From the NCBI GenBank assembly GCA_014529385.2, contig CM043944.1, forward strand, positions 69,116,895 through 69,180,894: DNA of 64,000 bases, given 5' to 3'. Under the pieces are notes generated by a model, which was not told the origin of the DNA, did not search any database, and worked only from the letters and a program-made list of their open reading frames with translations. This DNA comes from Adiantum capillus-veneris. Its lineage: Eukaryota > Streptophyta > Polypodiopsida > Polypodiales > Pteridaceae. This document shows, in pieces, positions 46,838-58,364 of this stretch. Made by a program: the position numbers and the translations under genes. Positions within the stretch are counted from its first letter, which is position 1; each line of letters begins with the position of its first letter.

Positions 46838-49384
46838 ATGGCGAAGGAAGGGAAGCTCAAGATTGAGAAGTTCAACGGCAAAAACTACCAACATTGGAAG
46901 ATGCAGATTGAAGACTATCTCTACCAGAAGGACCTCTATTCGCCACTAGGCGGTCTTGCGAAGAAGCCCGCAACAATGGCAGATGAAGCATGGATTGTCC
47001 TTGATCGAAAGGCACTGGGAACAATCCGGTTAAGCTTGTCGTCAACGGTGGCCTTCAATGTTTTGGAGATGAAGACCACGGAGGACTTGATGAAGTCACT
47101 TGACGACTTCTACGAGAAACCATCGGCATCCAATAAGGTATTTCTTATGAAGCGCTTGTTCAATCTAAAGATGGCAGAGAATGGTTCATTTGCAGAACAC
47201 CTAAATGACTTTAACACAAACATAAGTCAACTTCGATCAGTGAAAATCAATTTCGATGACGAAGTGCGAGCTCTCCTTATACTATCATCTCTACCGGATA
47301 GTTGGGACAGCCTTGTGATGGCTGTAAGTAATTCTATCTCTGGCACAAATAGTCTTAAGTTTGATGATGTTGTGGGTGTTCTCCTAAGCGAGGAAATGCG
47401 AAGGAGAAGCACAGGAGAATCATCAAGTGCTGCACTATTAGTGGAAACAAGAGGAAGGCTTAAGGAGAGGTTCAAAAACCAAAAGGTTCGTGATCGCTCA
47501 AGGCGGAGCAAGTCACGCACAAAGTCAGTTCTTGAATGTTGGAACTGCGGCAAGAAGGGCCACGTCAAGAAGGATTGCTGGTCTAAGAAGAAAAAGGAGA
47601 CAGAGTCTCAAGACAACAAGCCAACATCGGAGGCCAATGTGGCAGGTAAAGTAGAGCAAGATGCTCTAATTCTCTCATTAGACAATGTGCCTAATTCCTG
47701 GATAGTAGATTCCGGGGCTTCATTCCATGCGACACCACACAAGCAACATTTCCAAGACTACACCAAAGGTAATTTTGGGTACGTATACTTGGGAGATGAT
47801 GAAGCTTGTGAGATTGTCGGCAAAGGTACAGTTTCTGTCAAAACTGCTAACGGAAATGAATGGAAGCTTAAAGATGTTAGGGATGTTCCTTCTCTTCGCA
47901 AAAATTTGATCTCTACAGGACAATTGGACGATGAAGGTCACAACATTGCATTCGGAAACAAACGGTGGAAGATCTCAAAGGGATCTTTGGTGGTTGCCAA
48001 GGGTGAAAAAGTCGGTACACTTTACTTGTGTACTGTTAGCACGCAACCTTCAGCTTGTGCAACAACTACAAAAGTTGATAGTGCGGTGTGGCACTACCGA
48101 CTTGGGCATATGAGTGCCAAAGGAATGCAAATCCTTCAAACAAAGAAGCTTCTACCAGGTTTGAAAGAAGTGGACTTAGAGTTCTGTGAAGATTGTGTTT
48201 ATGGTAAACAAAAGAGGGTAAAATTTCAAAAATCAGGAAATGAAAGAAAAAATAAAAAACTTGAGTTGGTTCATTCTGATGTTTGGGGTCCTGCAAGTAC
48301 ACCATCACTTGGTGGCTCATTGTACTATGCAACATTCATGGACGATGCAACTAGAAAAACATGGGTTTATGTCATGAAGAATAAATCCGATGTATTTTCC
48401 ATATTTCAAAGGTGGAAAGCCTTTGTGGAGAATGAAACAGGTACCAAGGTTAAATGCCTCAGATCCGACAATGGAGGCGAATATTGCAGCCAAGCTTTTG
48501 AAAGCTTTTGTGCTAGCAATGGCATTCGGAGGTAAAGGACAACCCCAAGAACACCTCAACAAAATGGGATTTCCGAAAGAATGAACAGGACAATCATGGA
48601 ATGAGCACGAAGCATGCGGCTACATGCAGGACTACCGCTTGAGCTTTGGGCGGAAGCTATAAGTACGTCTGTGTACTTAATCAATCGGTCACCCTCAACG
48701 GCATTGGATGGGGGAGTTCCAAAAGAGGCATGGACAGGTAAACCGGTGAATTATGCATTTCTCAAAGTGTTTGGGTGTGAGGCTTTCATGCACATAGATA
48801 GAAGCCTAAGATCAAAGTTAGATGCAAAGTCCAAAAAGTGTTTCTTCATTGGCTATGGAGAAGGAGACTTTGGGTATCGCCTATGGAATCCTGAAGATGG
48901 TAAAATCTTAAGGAGTAGGGATGTAATTTTCAACGAACAAAATATGTACAAAGATTACTTGGAAAGAAAACAAACAAAAGAAACACGTGATGAGTACATG
49001 GAGCTTGAGGACGGTGAAGACTCAAGGACTGCAAACTGTGACAATGTGCAACAACGTCAACCAAATGAGGAGCCTCAAGCTATTCCCCGAAGATCTACAT
49101 GAGAAAGTAGACCTCCAGAAAGGTTTGTTCCTTCCTTCAACCATCTCTTGATCTCAGATTCTGGAGAGCCGGAATCATATGAAGAAGCTATGCAACATGA
49201 ATCCAAAGAAGAATGGACGAAGAGCATGCAAGTGGAGACGGACTCACTACATCGCAACCAAACATGGGAGTTGGTTGAGTTGCCTAAAGGTAAGCGGGCA
49301 CTTCAAAACAAATGGGTGTACAAGCTAAAGGAAGAAAAGGTTGGAAGAAAAGGTACAAGAAAAGAAAGGTATCGACTTCAATGA
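46838..49384 (+). pseudogene. copia gag, protease, integrase and linker (in-frame stops)
   Basis: ATG 46838 opens MAKEGKLKIEKFNGKNYQHW, a Gag of the UBN2 type. A zinc knuckle CWNCGKKGHVKKDC lies at 47537 (residue ~234), protease WIVDSGASFHAT at 47699-47734 (Asp ~291), and the integrase zinc region (YRLGHMSAKG, CEDCVYGK) follows. The catalytic core has HSDVWGP and LRSDNGGEYC. Stop TAA at 48533 and TGA at 48600 fall inside the core on either side of PQQNGISERMN (catalytic Glu). The same frame continues (LELWAEAISTSVYLINRSPS, FKVFGCEAF-like segment) to TGA at 49100 and then WELVELPKGKRALQNKWVYK, ending at 49382. Confidence 0.9.
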
Positions 49385-50624
49385 AATATTTTCTCCTGTT
49401 GTAAAAATTAATTCAATTAGGCTTGTCTTAAGCCTTGTGGCTGCTCATGATCTAAATCTCGAGCAAATGGATGTAAATACGGCATTCCCTCACGGTGACT
49501 TAGAGGAGGAAATCTACATGCTTCAACCAAAGGGGTATGAAGTAAAAGGTAAGGAGAAAATGGTTTGCAGATTAAAGAAGAGCTTGTATGGTTTAAAGCA
49601 AGCATCAAGAAAATGGTACTTGAAGTTTGATCGATGGATGTTGGATCATGGATTCACAAGATGCAACTCGGATCACTGCGTCTACATGGAGAATTTGGGA
49701 GATGGGAAATTCATCATCCTAATGTTGTATGTTGATGACATGTTGATTGCAAGTGCTAACATGCAGGACATCAAAGACCTAAAAGAGGAGCTGTCCAAAT
49801 CTTTTTCAATGAAAGATTTAGGTGCTGCAAAGAGGATACTTGGTATGAAAATATCAAGGGATAGGACGAAGAAGACAATAAAGCTATCTCAAGAAGATTA
49901 CATCAAGAAGGTACTAGAAAGGTTTGCAATGCAAAATGCAAAACCAGTTTCTACACCTTTGGCTGGTCATTTTAAAGTAACGAAGGATATGTGTCCAAAG
50001 AGATAGCCTATATGTCTAAAGTTCCATATGCTGCAGCGGTAGGTTCTCTAATGTATGCTATGGTCTGGACAAGGCCAGACATTGCACATGCAGTGGGAGT
50101 TGTGAGTAGGTTCATGGACAACCCAGGTAAAGAGCTGATATTTTGGAGGAACTGATATTTTTCTAGAAGGGTATGCTGATGCAGATATGGCAGGTGACAA
50201 AGATACTCGAAGGAGCACTTCTGGCTATGTGTTCACGGTTGGAGGCACAGCAGTAAGCTGGGCTTCAAAGCTGCAGAAAGTGGTTTCACTTTCTACCACG
50301 GAAGTAGAGTATGTAGCAATGATGGAGGCAAGCAAAGAAATTCTGTGGCTTCACAGATTCTTAGAAGAGCTTGGATTCAAACAAGACAATTGTGTCTTGT
50401 ACAGTGATAGCCAAAGCGCTATCCATCTTGCGAAGAACTCAGCCTTTCATTCAAGGACAAAGCACATTGAGGTGAGATATCACTTCATACGCACTCTTTT
50501 GAAAGAGGGACAACTAAAGCTAGGAAAGGTGCATACAAGTGAAAATCCTGCAGACATGTTTACAAAGGTGGTCAACAAGGAGAAGTTGAGCTTTTTCTCA
50601 TCTTCAATCGGCATTCAAGGATAA
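49341..50624 (+). pseudogene. copia reverse transcriptase and RNase H (shifted frame, deletion)
   Basis: RT resumes one frame over, with IDFNEIFSPVVKINSIRLVL, QMDVNTAFPHGDLEEEIYM, SLYGLKQASRKWY and the catalytic YVDDML box at about 49729-49744. TAG at 50004 ends it. A short piece in another frame (PYAAAVGSLMYAMVWTRPDI, 50030-50090) and a deletion after NPGKE remove the RT-RNase H junction. RNase H follows at 50187-50624, with [40 protein letters not shown] and a natural stop after SSSIGIQG. Confidence 0.9.
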
Positions 50625-50684
50625 GAAGCCAGAATGGAAAGCAGTCACAGGTTTGGTTTGGAGATCAGTTTCCAAGTGGGAGAT

Positions 50685-51428
50685 TATTAAGTATGGAGCC
50701 TCATTTACCCTTGTAATTTTCTGTGGTAAAAGCGCACATTTGTAAGGCCCCCATTATGAGGAGAAGCCATCGTGCGTGAAAGAAAATCACTCACCGGAAA
50801 CCAAAATTTTCACGGACACTTTTTTTTCGCCGGAATATTATGGCCGGACGGCGGCCGGAAAGTGGTTGGAAAACAACCGGTCGGTTGGCCAGTGGCCAGT
50901 AGTCAATGGCCGATGGCCGATGGTCGGAAGTCAATGGCCGATGGCCGGTGGTCGGAAGTCAATGGCCGGTGGCCGGTGGCCGAATTCAAAAGCGGACTTG
51001 TCTTCTCAAGGTCGGCCACACATGGGCGGATTGGAGGGTCCGATTTGGACTTATTCGCACAAGGGCGGCTACACATGGCTGTCTCTCATAAGAGAGGGCA
51101 GCCCTTTTGGCCTATAAAAGGAGGCCATTTCTACACACATTTCATAGTGTGAAGTTGATGCAACAAGGTGAGTGTGAGGTGGTGAGAGTGAAGCAAGGCG
51201 GGATCTCCATTAAGGGTATAATCCCTTTGTAAACTACTTCTTGTTTTGGAGTACTAAAGCCATTGAGTGGCTGCTTTCCCGTGGACGTAGCCCACATTGG
51301 GTGAACCACGTATATCGTGTGTACTCTCTCTCTCTCTCTCTACTCTATAATCTCGTGTATATAAATCTGTCTCTCTCCATTAAGTAATCTACTCAATTAT
51401 CTATTTAGCTACGTCTCATTTCCTAACA
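50685..51428 (+). repeat. 3' LTR of the copia element (744 bp)
   Basis: Matches the 5' LTR except that about 50817-51025 replaces a 26-bp stretch of the 5' LTR. That extra block is GC-rich and carries a 28-bp tandem repeat, AGTCAATGGCCGATGGCC-, at 50901-50984. It has an intact TATAAAA at 51113-51119. Confidence 0.92.
50901..50984. repeat. 28-bp tandem repeat, three units, in the 3' LTR
   Basis: Units at 50901, 50929 and 50957 start AGTCAATGGCCG and are built of TGGCCG-A/G-TGGCC subunits. GC content is far above the surroundings. Confidence 0.85.
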
Positions 51429-52058
51429 TAAACTTCAAATCTGGCTAGATATTGAGTAAGTTCTATTGGATTCTATAGGTAGCAGATCCACGCATTTTGG
51501 AAAATTCTTTCATGAGCTTATAATTCTAAGACTAGTGCATATGGGCAATTTGAGAAACTTGTAAAATTTTATCATCTCTTGGTCACAACAAGCCTCCAAA
51601 TCTAATGGACTAATTCATTTTGCCCAAAACAGTCATTTCTTATGGCTGATTGCATATAAATAAGAAGTTAGGGATTTTTATAGGACATGAGATAAAATTC
51701 CTCCTTACTTTTAATGTGTTGGTGATTAACTCATATGGTTTCCTTTGCCTCACTATTTTTTTTGGCAAAAAAAGGGGTTAAAACAGTTGCATTTTTGCCA
51801 TTCTACTGACTTATCATCAAAGTTTTGATAGTCAAGCTCACTATAGATACTATATACATGTCTTATTAGTTCCTTTTGGGACTTTGGATTCAAGATCTAG
51901 CCATGAAGCATGTAAAAAGAATAATAGATCTCTTACCAAGTAGAAACTTGCAAACAATGATGAAGTGCTAAATACAACAAACATAGAAAAATTGGGTTTT
52001 TTTTCAAAACCTTGAAAGGACACTTCTCTATCCTGTTAGGTTACCAAAGTAGTGTTAA

Positions 52059-52802
52059 CTTCAACTTTTCTAGCCTTCTTTCATTTTTAGGATGGACTTT
52101 GAATTTGGGAAAAAAGTGCACATGATGCTTGACAATGAAATTGTTTGTGTTGGTTGTGTGTGTAGAACCAATGAAGATTCCACTCGTTGTGGTATAAAGA
52201 TAGTCCAAGGAAATGTATCCATACTAGTGGAGAAATACATTCCAAAGAATCTATTCTAAAAGCTTTTGTGCATCCTAGATCCACCAATTGGCCATTCCTA
52301 ACAAGTTTTGGAATGCAAGATGGTTCATATACCATGAATTCATGATTTGAAACATATTTTTTAAAGAAATTTACATCTAAGGTTCACTACTTGGCCATTC
52401 TAAATAGCTATTAGAATGGAAGATGAAATTTATATCCATAACTTGGCTGTTCTAAGTAGCCTAAAGACAAATGAGTGGAACTTAGAACTACCATTTGGCC
52501 ATTCTAAACAAGTATTAGAAGGTGGTAGCATCTGAAACCAAACATTCCAAACAAGTTATGGAAGGGTGGGTGGTGCATTCAATAAACTAGTACTTTACCA
52601 TTCAAAGAGCATTTTGTAAAGATGTATGCCTGATTAAAATGGTGGACCCCGGTCTGCCCATGTTATACAGGGACAACCCATTTCATGTTCACACTAGCTC
52701 TTCTCTTTCTTGTGTAGCCATTGGGGGTTCCCTTCACCTATAAAAGAGGACCTCTTCTTCCTTGAAAACCATTCATTAGGGAGTGAGAAGATTAATGTTT
52801 AA
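52059..52802. repeat. degenerate CCACTTGGCCATTCTAA repeat sequence
   Basis: GCATCCTAGATCCACC, TTGGCCATTCTAAA and CAAGTTTTGGAA words recur to about 52650, continuing the repeat type of 43200-43990. A TATAAAAGAGGACC word at about 52739-52752 precedes the next transposon; no gene is attached to it. Confidence 0.5.
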
Positions 52803-54141
52803 CACTAGAATGGTAACCTAACAGGACATAAAAGTGTCCTTTCAGGGTTTTGGGAAAAAATTCCAAAACCATAGTAGATCCACTCATTTTGAAAAATCCT
52901 TTCATGAGCTTATAGTTCAGTAACTACTACATATGGAAAAAATTAGAAACTTGTAATTTTTCTCATCCCTTGGTCACTACAAGCCTTCAAAGTTGATGGA
53001 CCAGTGCATTTTGCCCAAAACAGCAATTTCTTACGGTTGATTGCATATAAATAAGAGTGGGGATTTTTGTAGGACATGAGATAAAATGCCCCATTAACTT
53101 CAATGGGTTGGTGACCAAAACATATGGTTGCTTTTACCTCACTATTTTTTTTTTGGGCAAAAAAAATAGGTACAAAAAAGTTGCATTTTTGCCATTCTGC
53201 GGACCTATCATCAAAGTTTCTATAGTCACACTCAATACAGATACTATATACATGTTTTCTTAGTTCCCTTTGGGCCTTTGGATTCAAAAGGAGCCATGGA
53301 TCATGTCAAAAGGATAATAGGTCTCTTACAATTGGAACCTTGGGGGCAATGATAAAGTGCTAAATACAGCAAACATGAAAAAATTGGGTTTAGCATTATG
53401 ACCTCTAGAAACCCATAGAAACTACTCAATATCTAGCTAAGTTTGTAGTCTATGATTAGATATGGTTACTACCTACAAAATACACACAATTGGTCTAAGA
53501 AACTAGCAATATTGAGAAAATTATACTTGCTACTCTAAATGTATCGTATTCTTTAGCAATCAAAAAACTCAACCATCATCATCTACTATGCTATATAGCA
53601 TATTAGGTCCCCCAAAACTCAAGGAAGATTAGATTTATGTTATACATTACACTTACACAATCAAAAATGAATTTGGATATCAAGAAAGCCACCAAAAAAA
53701 TAATAAAAGTGCTAATTTTGGCCAAAAAGAAGGATTATGCAATTCTTGTAAATTGGTCATAACTTTCAATTCTAACACTTAGCTCTCCCTACAAGCATCA
53801 AAACATGTTGAGAACTATGAAGGCCTAACCTCTAGCCATCTAAACCTCACAAACATGATGCTTAGAGTGGTATACTTGCCAAAAATTTAAAAAAAAGCCA
53901 AAAACAGGACCCGTTTTTTCACACAGTTTAGGTTCAAAAATGTTGTGCAAGAGTAAGGTTAATGGTGAGATCGATACTCCAAAAAAAATGATAAGTTTTT
54001 TCCAGCTCATAAGGAAAGTTTGTGGATATATAGCACCTAGAAATTCATTTTCATACTCTTCAAATAATTCAAGCAAAATGGTCACTTAACAGGACACAAA
54101 AGTGTCCCAAGACATAAAAGTGTCATGTTACCATTCTAGTG
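52803..54141 (+). mobile_element. TTAA-flanked transposon copy 2 (1,339 bp)
   Basis: Termini CACTAGAATGGTAA and TTACCATTCTAGTG are perfect 14-bp inverted repeats bordered by TTAA (52799-52802, 54142-54145). The interior is colinear with copy 1, for example GATCCACTCATTTTG and TTTCATGAG-TTATAGTTCA. The right end holds two GACA-AAAAGTGTC units in place of one. No coding capacity. Confidence 0.82.
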
Positions 54142-54145
54142 TTAA

Positions 54146-55302
54146 TTGTACTTAGCCATAAACATAAGCCCGAGCCTACACTTGCTTCTTGAAGAAGACT
54201 AACCAATCTTGTAAAATCCTTATAAGATCAATTCTAACCAAAGAAGGACTTGGATTTGAGGACTTGGATTTGGTGCATCAATTAAGGCTGGAAGTCTTCC
54301 CTCTCCTTCTCTCTCCATCAAATTGGCAAATAGATCTTGAAAGGTTATCAAACAAGGTGTGTTTTTTATTTGTGATTTTGTTGGTTTCTTGATGTTTTTC
54401 TTTTCATCTCTAGCCCACCAACCTTTATCTCTCTCACTCTATTTCCAAATCTTTTTCCTAACCTAGCTATTATTCACTTCTAATTCTACAAATATCCTTA
54501 TCTCTATCTCTACATCTACTTCTATCTCTATCCCTATCTCCATCTGTCTTGTGTCCTAATTATTGAAGGCCTTCAAGCTACAACACTCCCCAAAGCTATG
54601 ATCAACCTTCTTGGAGAGCTATGTTAATACAAAAGGTGAGTAACTATATCTTTATACTCTCACAAATCTCTCTCACGTTTAGAAGTGTGTTCTCTCTAAA
54701 AACTCTAGGTTCTCCATGCTACAGGTACATATCCCCTCGCAGTATTCATTTTGCCTACGAGCAGGAATTGGGCTTGGGAGGAAAAATGATCTTCCCTTCA
54801 CTTCTCTCATATCTACATTTTTGCACATACTAGAAGTGTTTTAGATGAATAATCCACATGATGTTAATTTCTAATTCTTTCACTCTGTGCAATCTATTAT
54901 AATTAATGTATTGATTAGCCGTGAAATACACTTTCAACAATGTATAGTGTTTCTCTTTGGCTCAGAAAGACTCAATTAAATGCTTCTTTCATCGGATCTC
55001 ATCATACTACCCCTTCTTGACTATAACTTTTTATTCTGATATAAGTATAGTTATTTTGTTGTGAACCAAGAGGATTTGTACACAAAATTAATCATGATTG
55101 CTAGAAAAAACATAGATACCATAGTAAGCATAAAACTACAAGTCCAAAGAACAATTTATAGCTTGTTTGGTCAACAAAGGTTGAATGCCATTAAATCATC
55201 TATTAACCCTTTCATCCTACCCATGATAAGATATGAACAAAGCCTTGACATTTTCATATTTGTGTTGTTTTGATTTTCTCTTTTGTGTTCTTTATTTATG
55301 TG

Positions 55303-55353
<51 letters not shown>

Positions 55354-55640
55354 GGCTTCTTTGATTGCACTCCCTACTAGACTTCATGGAATCTATGGCA
55401 TAACTACTTCATATAGTTTTTGGAATTACCTCACAAATTCTCACAACAAGACGCCCGGTGCTTTCTTGGCAAGACTGCAAACTTCTCAACAACAGGATCC
55501 TTGAGGAGTGTTTATAGGTTTCTTATCTTGCTTCCCACGTCCCAAACCGCCTCAACACATAGTGAGAATCAAATCATCATAGTCCTAAACATAGGGAATG
55601 CTCCAATGATCTAAAAAATTCCGTTTTGACATTTAATAGT
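54146..55640. other. sequence without recognised genes, with a (GA)n tract
   Basis: Pyrimidine-rich 54420-54560 (CTATCTCTATCTC words) and a (GA)22-type microsatellite at 55305-55350. Only ORFs of 60-75 codons with no recognisable domain. Confidence 0.45.
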
Positions 55641-56440
55641 AAAAAGAAGGACGACCAGATGTCCATATACAAGTATTTGATTAGTATGAAAAATTGGAAT
55701 GTCATTGATAAGGATGATTGGGCGGAGTACTTCCTACAGGCACTAAATGATGTAGCAAGGAAGTGGTACTACCATCTCCACCTTGAAAACTAATTTGGAC
55801 ATACATCAAGCTGATAAATGCATTTTAGTTGAAATACACCAACGACAAGGGAGATAATTTGTGAACTAGACAAGATTAAGCTGTTGAGCTATATATAGAG
55901 ACACTATTGTTGAGCTATATATAGTGTCTCTATATATAGCTCAACATAAGCAAGGAAAGTTGTCGATCAGGAGTTATGCTGAATAAACCACCATCAAAAA
56001 ATCAAATGCAAGCCTAGTTCTTAAGCAGGTCTAAAATCAAGAATCTTACGAAGGTACCAGCACTAGCCAAAAAGTTCAATGATCTGGCGGAAAGATCTCT
56101 GATGTTAGAGCAACATGCCAAGAAAGAAAAAGTTCACAAAGGAAGAAGAGATTCAAGTGATAGTAGAGGAGTCAAGTTCTAGCTCCTAATCAAGTTTGTT
56201 TGAGAGTGAGTCAGAGGATCGGGTGAAGAATAAAGAGAAAGGCTCTTGCACAAAGAAAATCAAAGAAATGTCAAAGTAGAGCTTAGAAATATCAAAGAGT
56301 GCACCATCTGTAGGGAAAGTCGAGACCTACTATACAAAATTTAAGTCAACAAAATACAAGTCCAATTATTGTTTCCAGTGCACATATTGTAAAGAATTCA
56401 AACATCTATGGAGCATATGTACAATTCAAATGCATCATTT
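55641..56440 (+). pseudogene. Ty3/gypsy gag relic
   Basis: Reads MSIYKYLISMKNWNVIDKD, then WAEYFLQALNDVARKWYYHL, which fits the capsid segment before a conserved WY/F. About 550 bp later CTYCKEFKHLWSIC forms a perfect CCHC zinc knuckle (about 56380-56420). Stops and frameshifts are frequent, and a 65-bp hairpin (55882-55946) lies within it. The copia LTR begins 75 bp downstream. Confidence 0.6.
55882..55946. repeat. perfect 26-bp inverted repeat with 13-nt loop
   Basis: Left arm 55882-55907 starts TGTTGAGCTATATATAGAGA. The right arm 55921-55946 is its exact reverse complement. The loop repeats TGTTGAGCTATAT, so the left arm start is also directly repeated. Confidence 0.95.
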
Positions 56441-56513
56441 CAAAAAAGGCAAGCATGTCTCAATGATAGCACTGACAAAACCATAATCCGTTGTTACCAT
56501 ATATACGTGGTAG

Positions 56514-56718
56514 TGATGTGTGTGAACACACTTAGGACCGCCAAAGCAGTTTTTCCCTCACTAGGAGGTCTTTTCCCCGATGTTTTGTATATATACCCAT
56601 CATTCTAGGGCTATCTATCTTTCCATTGCACACTTAGTAATACACTCTCTCTTGTGTGCCTTGAGCTTCCTTGTCTTCTCCAAGTTGTGTGAATTTCCTT
56701 GCACCCCTAATTCCAACA
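56514..56718 (+). repeat. 5' LTR (205 bp) of the copia fragment
   Basis: TGATGTGTGTGAACACAC ... CTAATTCCAACA, matching the LTR at 18909-19115. A TGTATATATACCC motif near 56584 is a possible TATA box. Confidence 0.8.
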
Positions 56719-57079
56719 ATTGGTTTCAGAGCAGATTGCATCCTCTCAGGCACAGTCACCAGCAGCTCAAGCACACGCCTGCTCACTTTCTTTGATTTTT
56801 GTGATCTTTGGCAAGCATTAGAAGTTCAAAAAATACTTCAGGAGGATCATAAAGCTCATTCTTCTTAGATTTTTTATTTGGGCTAATTTCGGCCTCCGTT
56901 TCCACTATAGGCAGTACTGCACAAGCAATTTCGTCATCTTGTGCATAATTTTTGTCAGTGCCGTTTTTTACATAAAAGGTTCTTACAATCTTTTAAGGGT
57001 TGTTTTGTATAACACCTGTTGGTCCCGCCTCATTTCTCCTCTTTTTGGGAAATTTTCACATCAGATGCAAGCATTTGCC

Positions 57080-57541
57080 ATGGCTGACAACAACACAAGT
57101 GTGTTCAAGATGCTTGCTGTTGAGGATAGATTGGATGGGAATAATTACCATGTAAGGGCTTACATGATGCAACATGTCCTTGTGTCAAAGGATGTATGGA
57201 ATTTTGTACAGGGAACTCACGTACGTCCTAGTTATGAGGATGTAAGCGATGTTTGGGATGTTGGAGATTTTAATGGAAGAGTTGTTTTGCCTACGGCTAA
57301 GCAAGCTCGTTGGGATGTAAGAGATGCCCAAGCTCGTAGATTGATTGCGTTGTCTATGAAGTGTACTATTACTCCTCACATTTGTTCAGAAAAAATTGCA
57401 ACACAGTCTTGGGATATTCTGGCTGGTCTTTATGCAAGTCGCAATGAGGCTAAAATGAAATTGTTGCATAAAGAGGTGGAGTTGGATATTATGCATGAGG
57501 AATATGAGATGGAAACTTTCCTTGCTGGTATCAAGGAATGA
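57080..57541 (+). pseudogene. copia Gag N-terminal part
   Basis: MADNNTSVFKMLAVEDRLDG opens 153 codons ending at TGA 57539. It is closely similar to the Gag start at 18584 (minus). Gag continues in another frame ([17 protein letters not shown]), so the stop marks a frameshift. The ORF can be read open further upstream, but this ATG is the family start. Confidence 0.75.
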
Positions 57542-57779
57542 GAAACTTATTTCTATAGGCAAAGTCATTTCTGACAGTTCCCTTGTGCAGACTGTCCTTG
57601 ATGCACACTGTTGTTGCAAGAGTAACTTTCCAACAAAAAAAGGACAAAATAGTGTGTATTTGAATAGGACTTTAATTTATTGCGCCTGCTAAAGAAAAGG
57701 TGGTAACAATAATGCCGCCACTTCGAATTCATGGTTATATCCAAGAATTAAATCATATGTTCCTAATGCTTCTGATGGC

Positions 57780-58360
57780 ATAAATTTTTTTTTGGTAAAA
57801 AGGGAAAAAAGAAGATGGGTTACCATTATTGTAAATCTAATGATCACTTGATCAAGCAGTGTCCTAAGTTGAAAGCTAAAGAGGCTAAGAAGAAAGCGAT
57901 TGGTTCCACTGCAGATGCATCTATTGTTGAGTCTTTTGTAAAAGGAGATTGTGATGCTAATGTTGATGTAGAATGGGATTTTAGTTCAGAGTGAACTTAT
58001 GATCCTTCTATCCATGATGCATGTATGTTAGTTGCTACAAAATTTCATGTGTGGTACTTTGACACTAGTGCTATAAAGCACATCACCTCTCATCATGACT
58101 TGTTCACCTCTCTCAAGGATTTCCTCATTGAAATCCAGTCACTTGTGCCAAAAATGCATCTTATCCCATCAAGGGAGTTTGAAATATTGTACCGATTTTT
58201 ATGAATGGCAGTTCATTCACACTTGTTGATGCACTTTATGTACCTAGGATCAAGAAGAACATTTTGTATGTATCTGCACTAGCTAGAGTTGGTCTTGTTG
58301 TCAAATTTATGGATGACAAATTTACAAGTCATGATCTCACTTTTGGTGATCAGATTGTTT
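57780..58360 (+). pseudogene. copia zinc knuckle, protease and pre-integrase relic
   Basis: GYHYCKSNDHLIKQC is a knuckle whose first Cys is Gly. VWYFDTSAIKHITSHHD corresponds to the protease, with DTSA in place of [24 protein letters not shown] is the pre-integrase strand. Stops at about 57992 and elsewhere. Coding sequence ends at the satellite junction. Confidence 0.7.
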
Positions 58361-58364
58361 CATA

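Larger units (their letters stand above)
46205..51428 (+). mobile_element. Ty1/copia element with both LTRs and TAAAC target duplication
   Basis: 5' LTR 46205-46764, PBS TGGTATCAGAGC at 46767-46778, gag-pol 46838-50624, polypurine tract AAGTGGGAGAT ending at 50684 and 3' LTR 50685-51428. TAAAC is duplicated at 46200-46204 and 51429-51433. Domain order Gag-protease-integrase-RT-RNase H is that of Ty1/copia. About a dozen substitutions separate the alignable LTR parts, so insertion is fairly recent compared with the host transposon. The pol frame is broken in several places. Confidence 0.93.
45515..52054 (-). mobile_element. TTAA-flanked transposon copy 3, split by a copia insertion
   Basis: The left end TACAATAGGTTGGTAATGGG and the right end GGTTACCAAAGTAGTG are diverged TIRs, each bordered by TTAA (45511-45514, 52055-52058). 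Removing the copia (46205-51428) and one TAAAC leaves 1,311 bp, the family size. The left part is the reverse complement of copy 1 from its right end. In the right part, the segment of about 51481-52000 lies in the opposite orientation, so it is internally inverted. Confidence 0.75.
56514..58360 (+). mobile_element. 5' fragment of a Ty1/copia element (same family as 15253-19115)
   Basis: LTR 56514-56718 is followed by ATTGGTTTCAGAGC (decayed primer site), gag, zinc knuckle, protease and the pre-integrase segment. At about 58360 it switches abruptly into the 190-bp satellite. Integrase, RT, RNase H and 3' LTR are absent. Confidence 0.8.
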
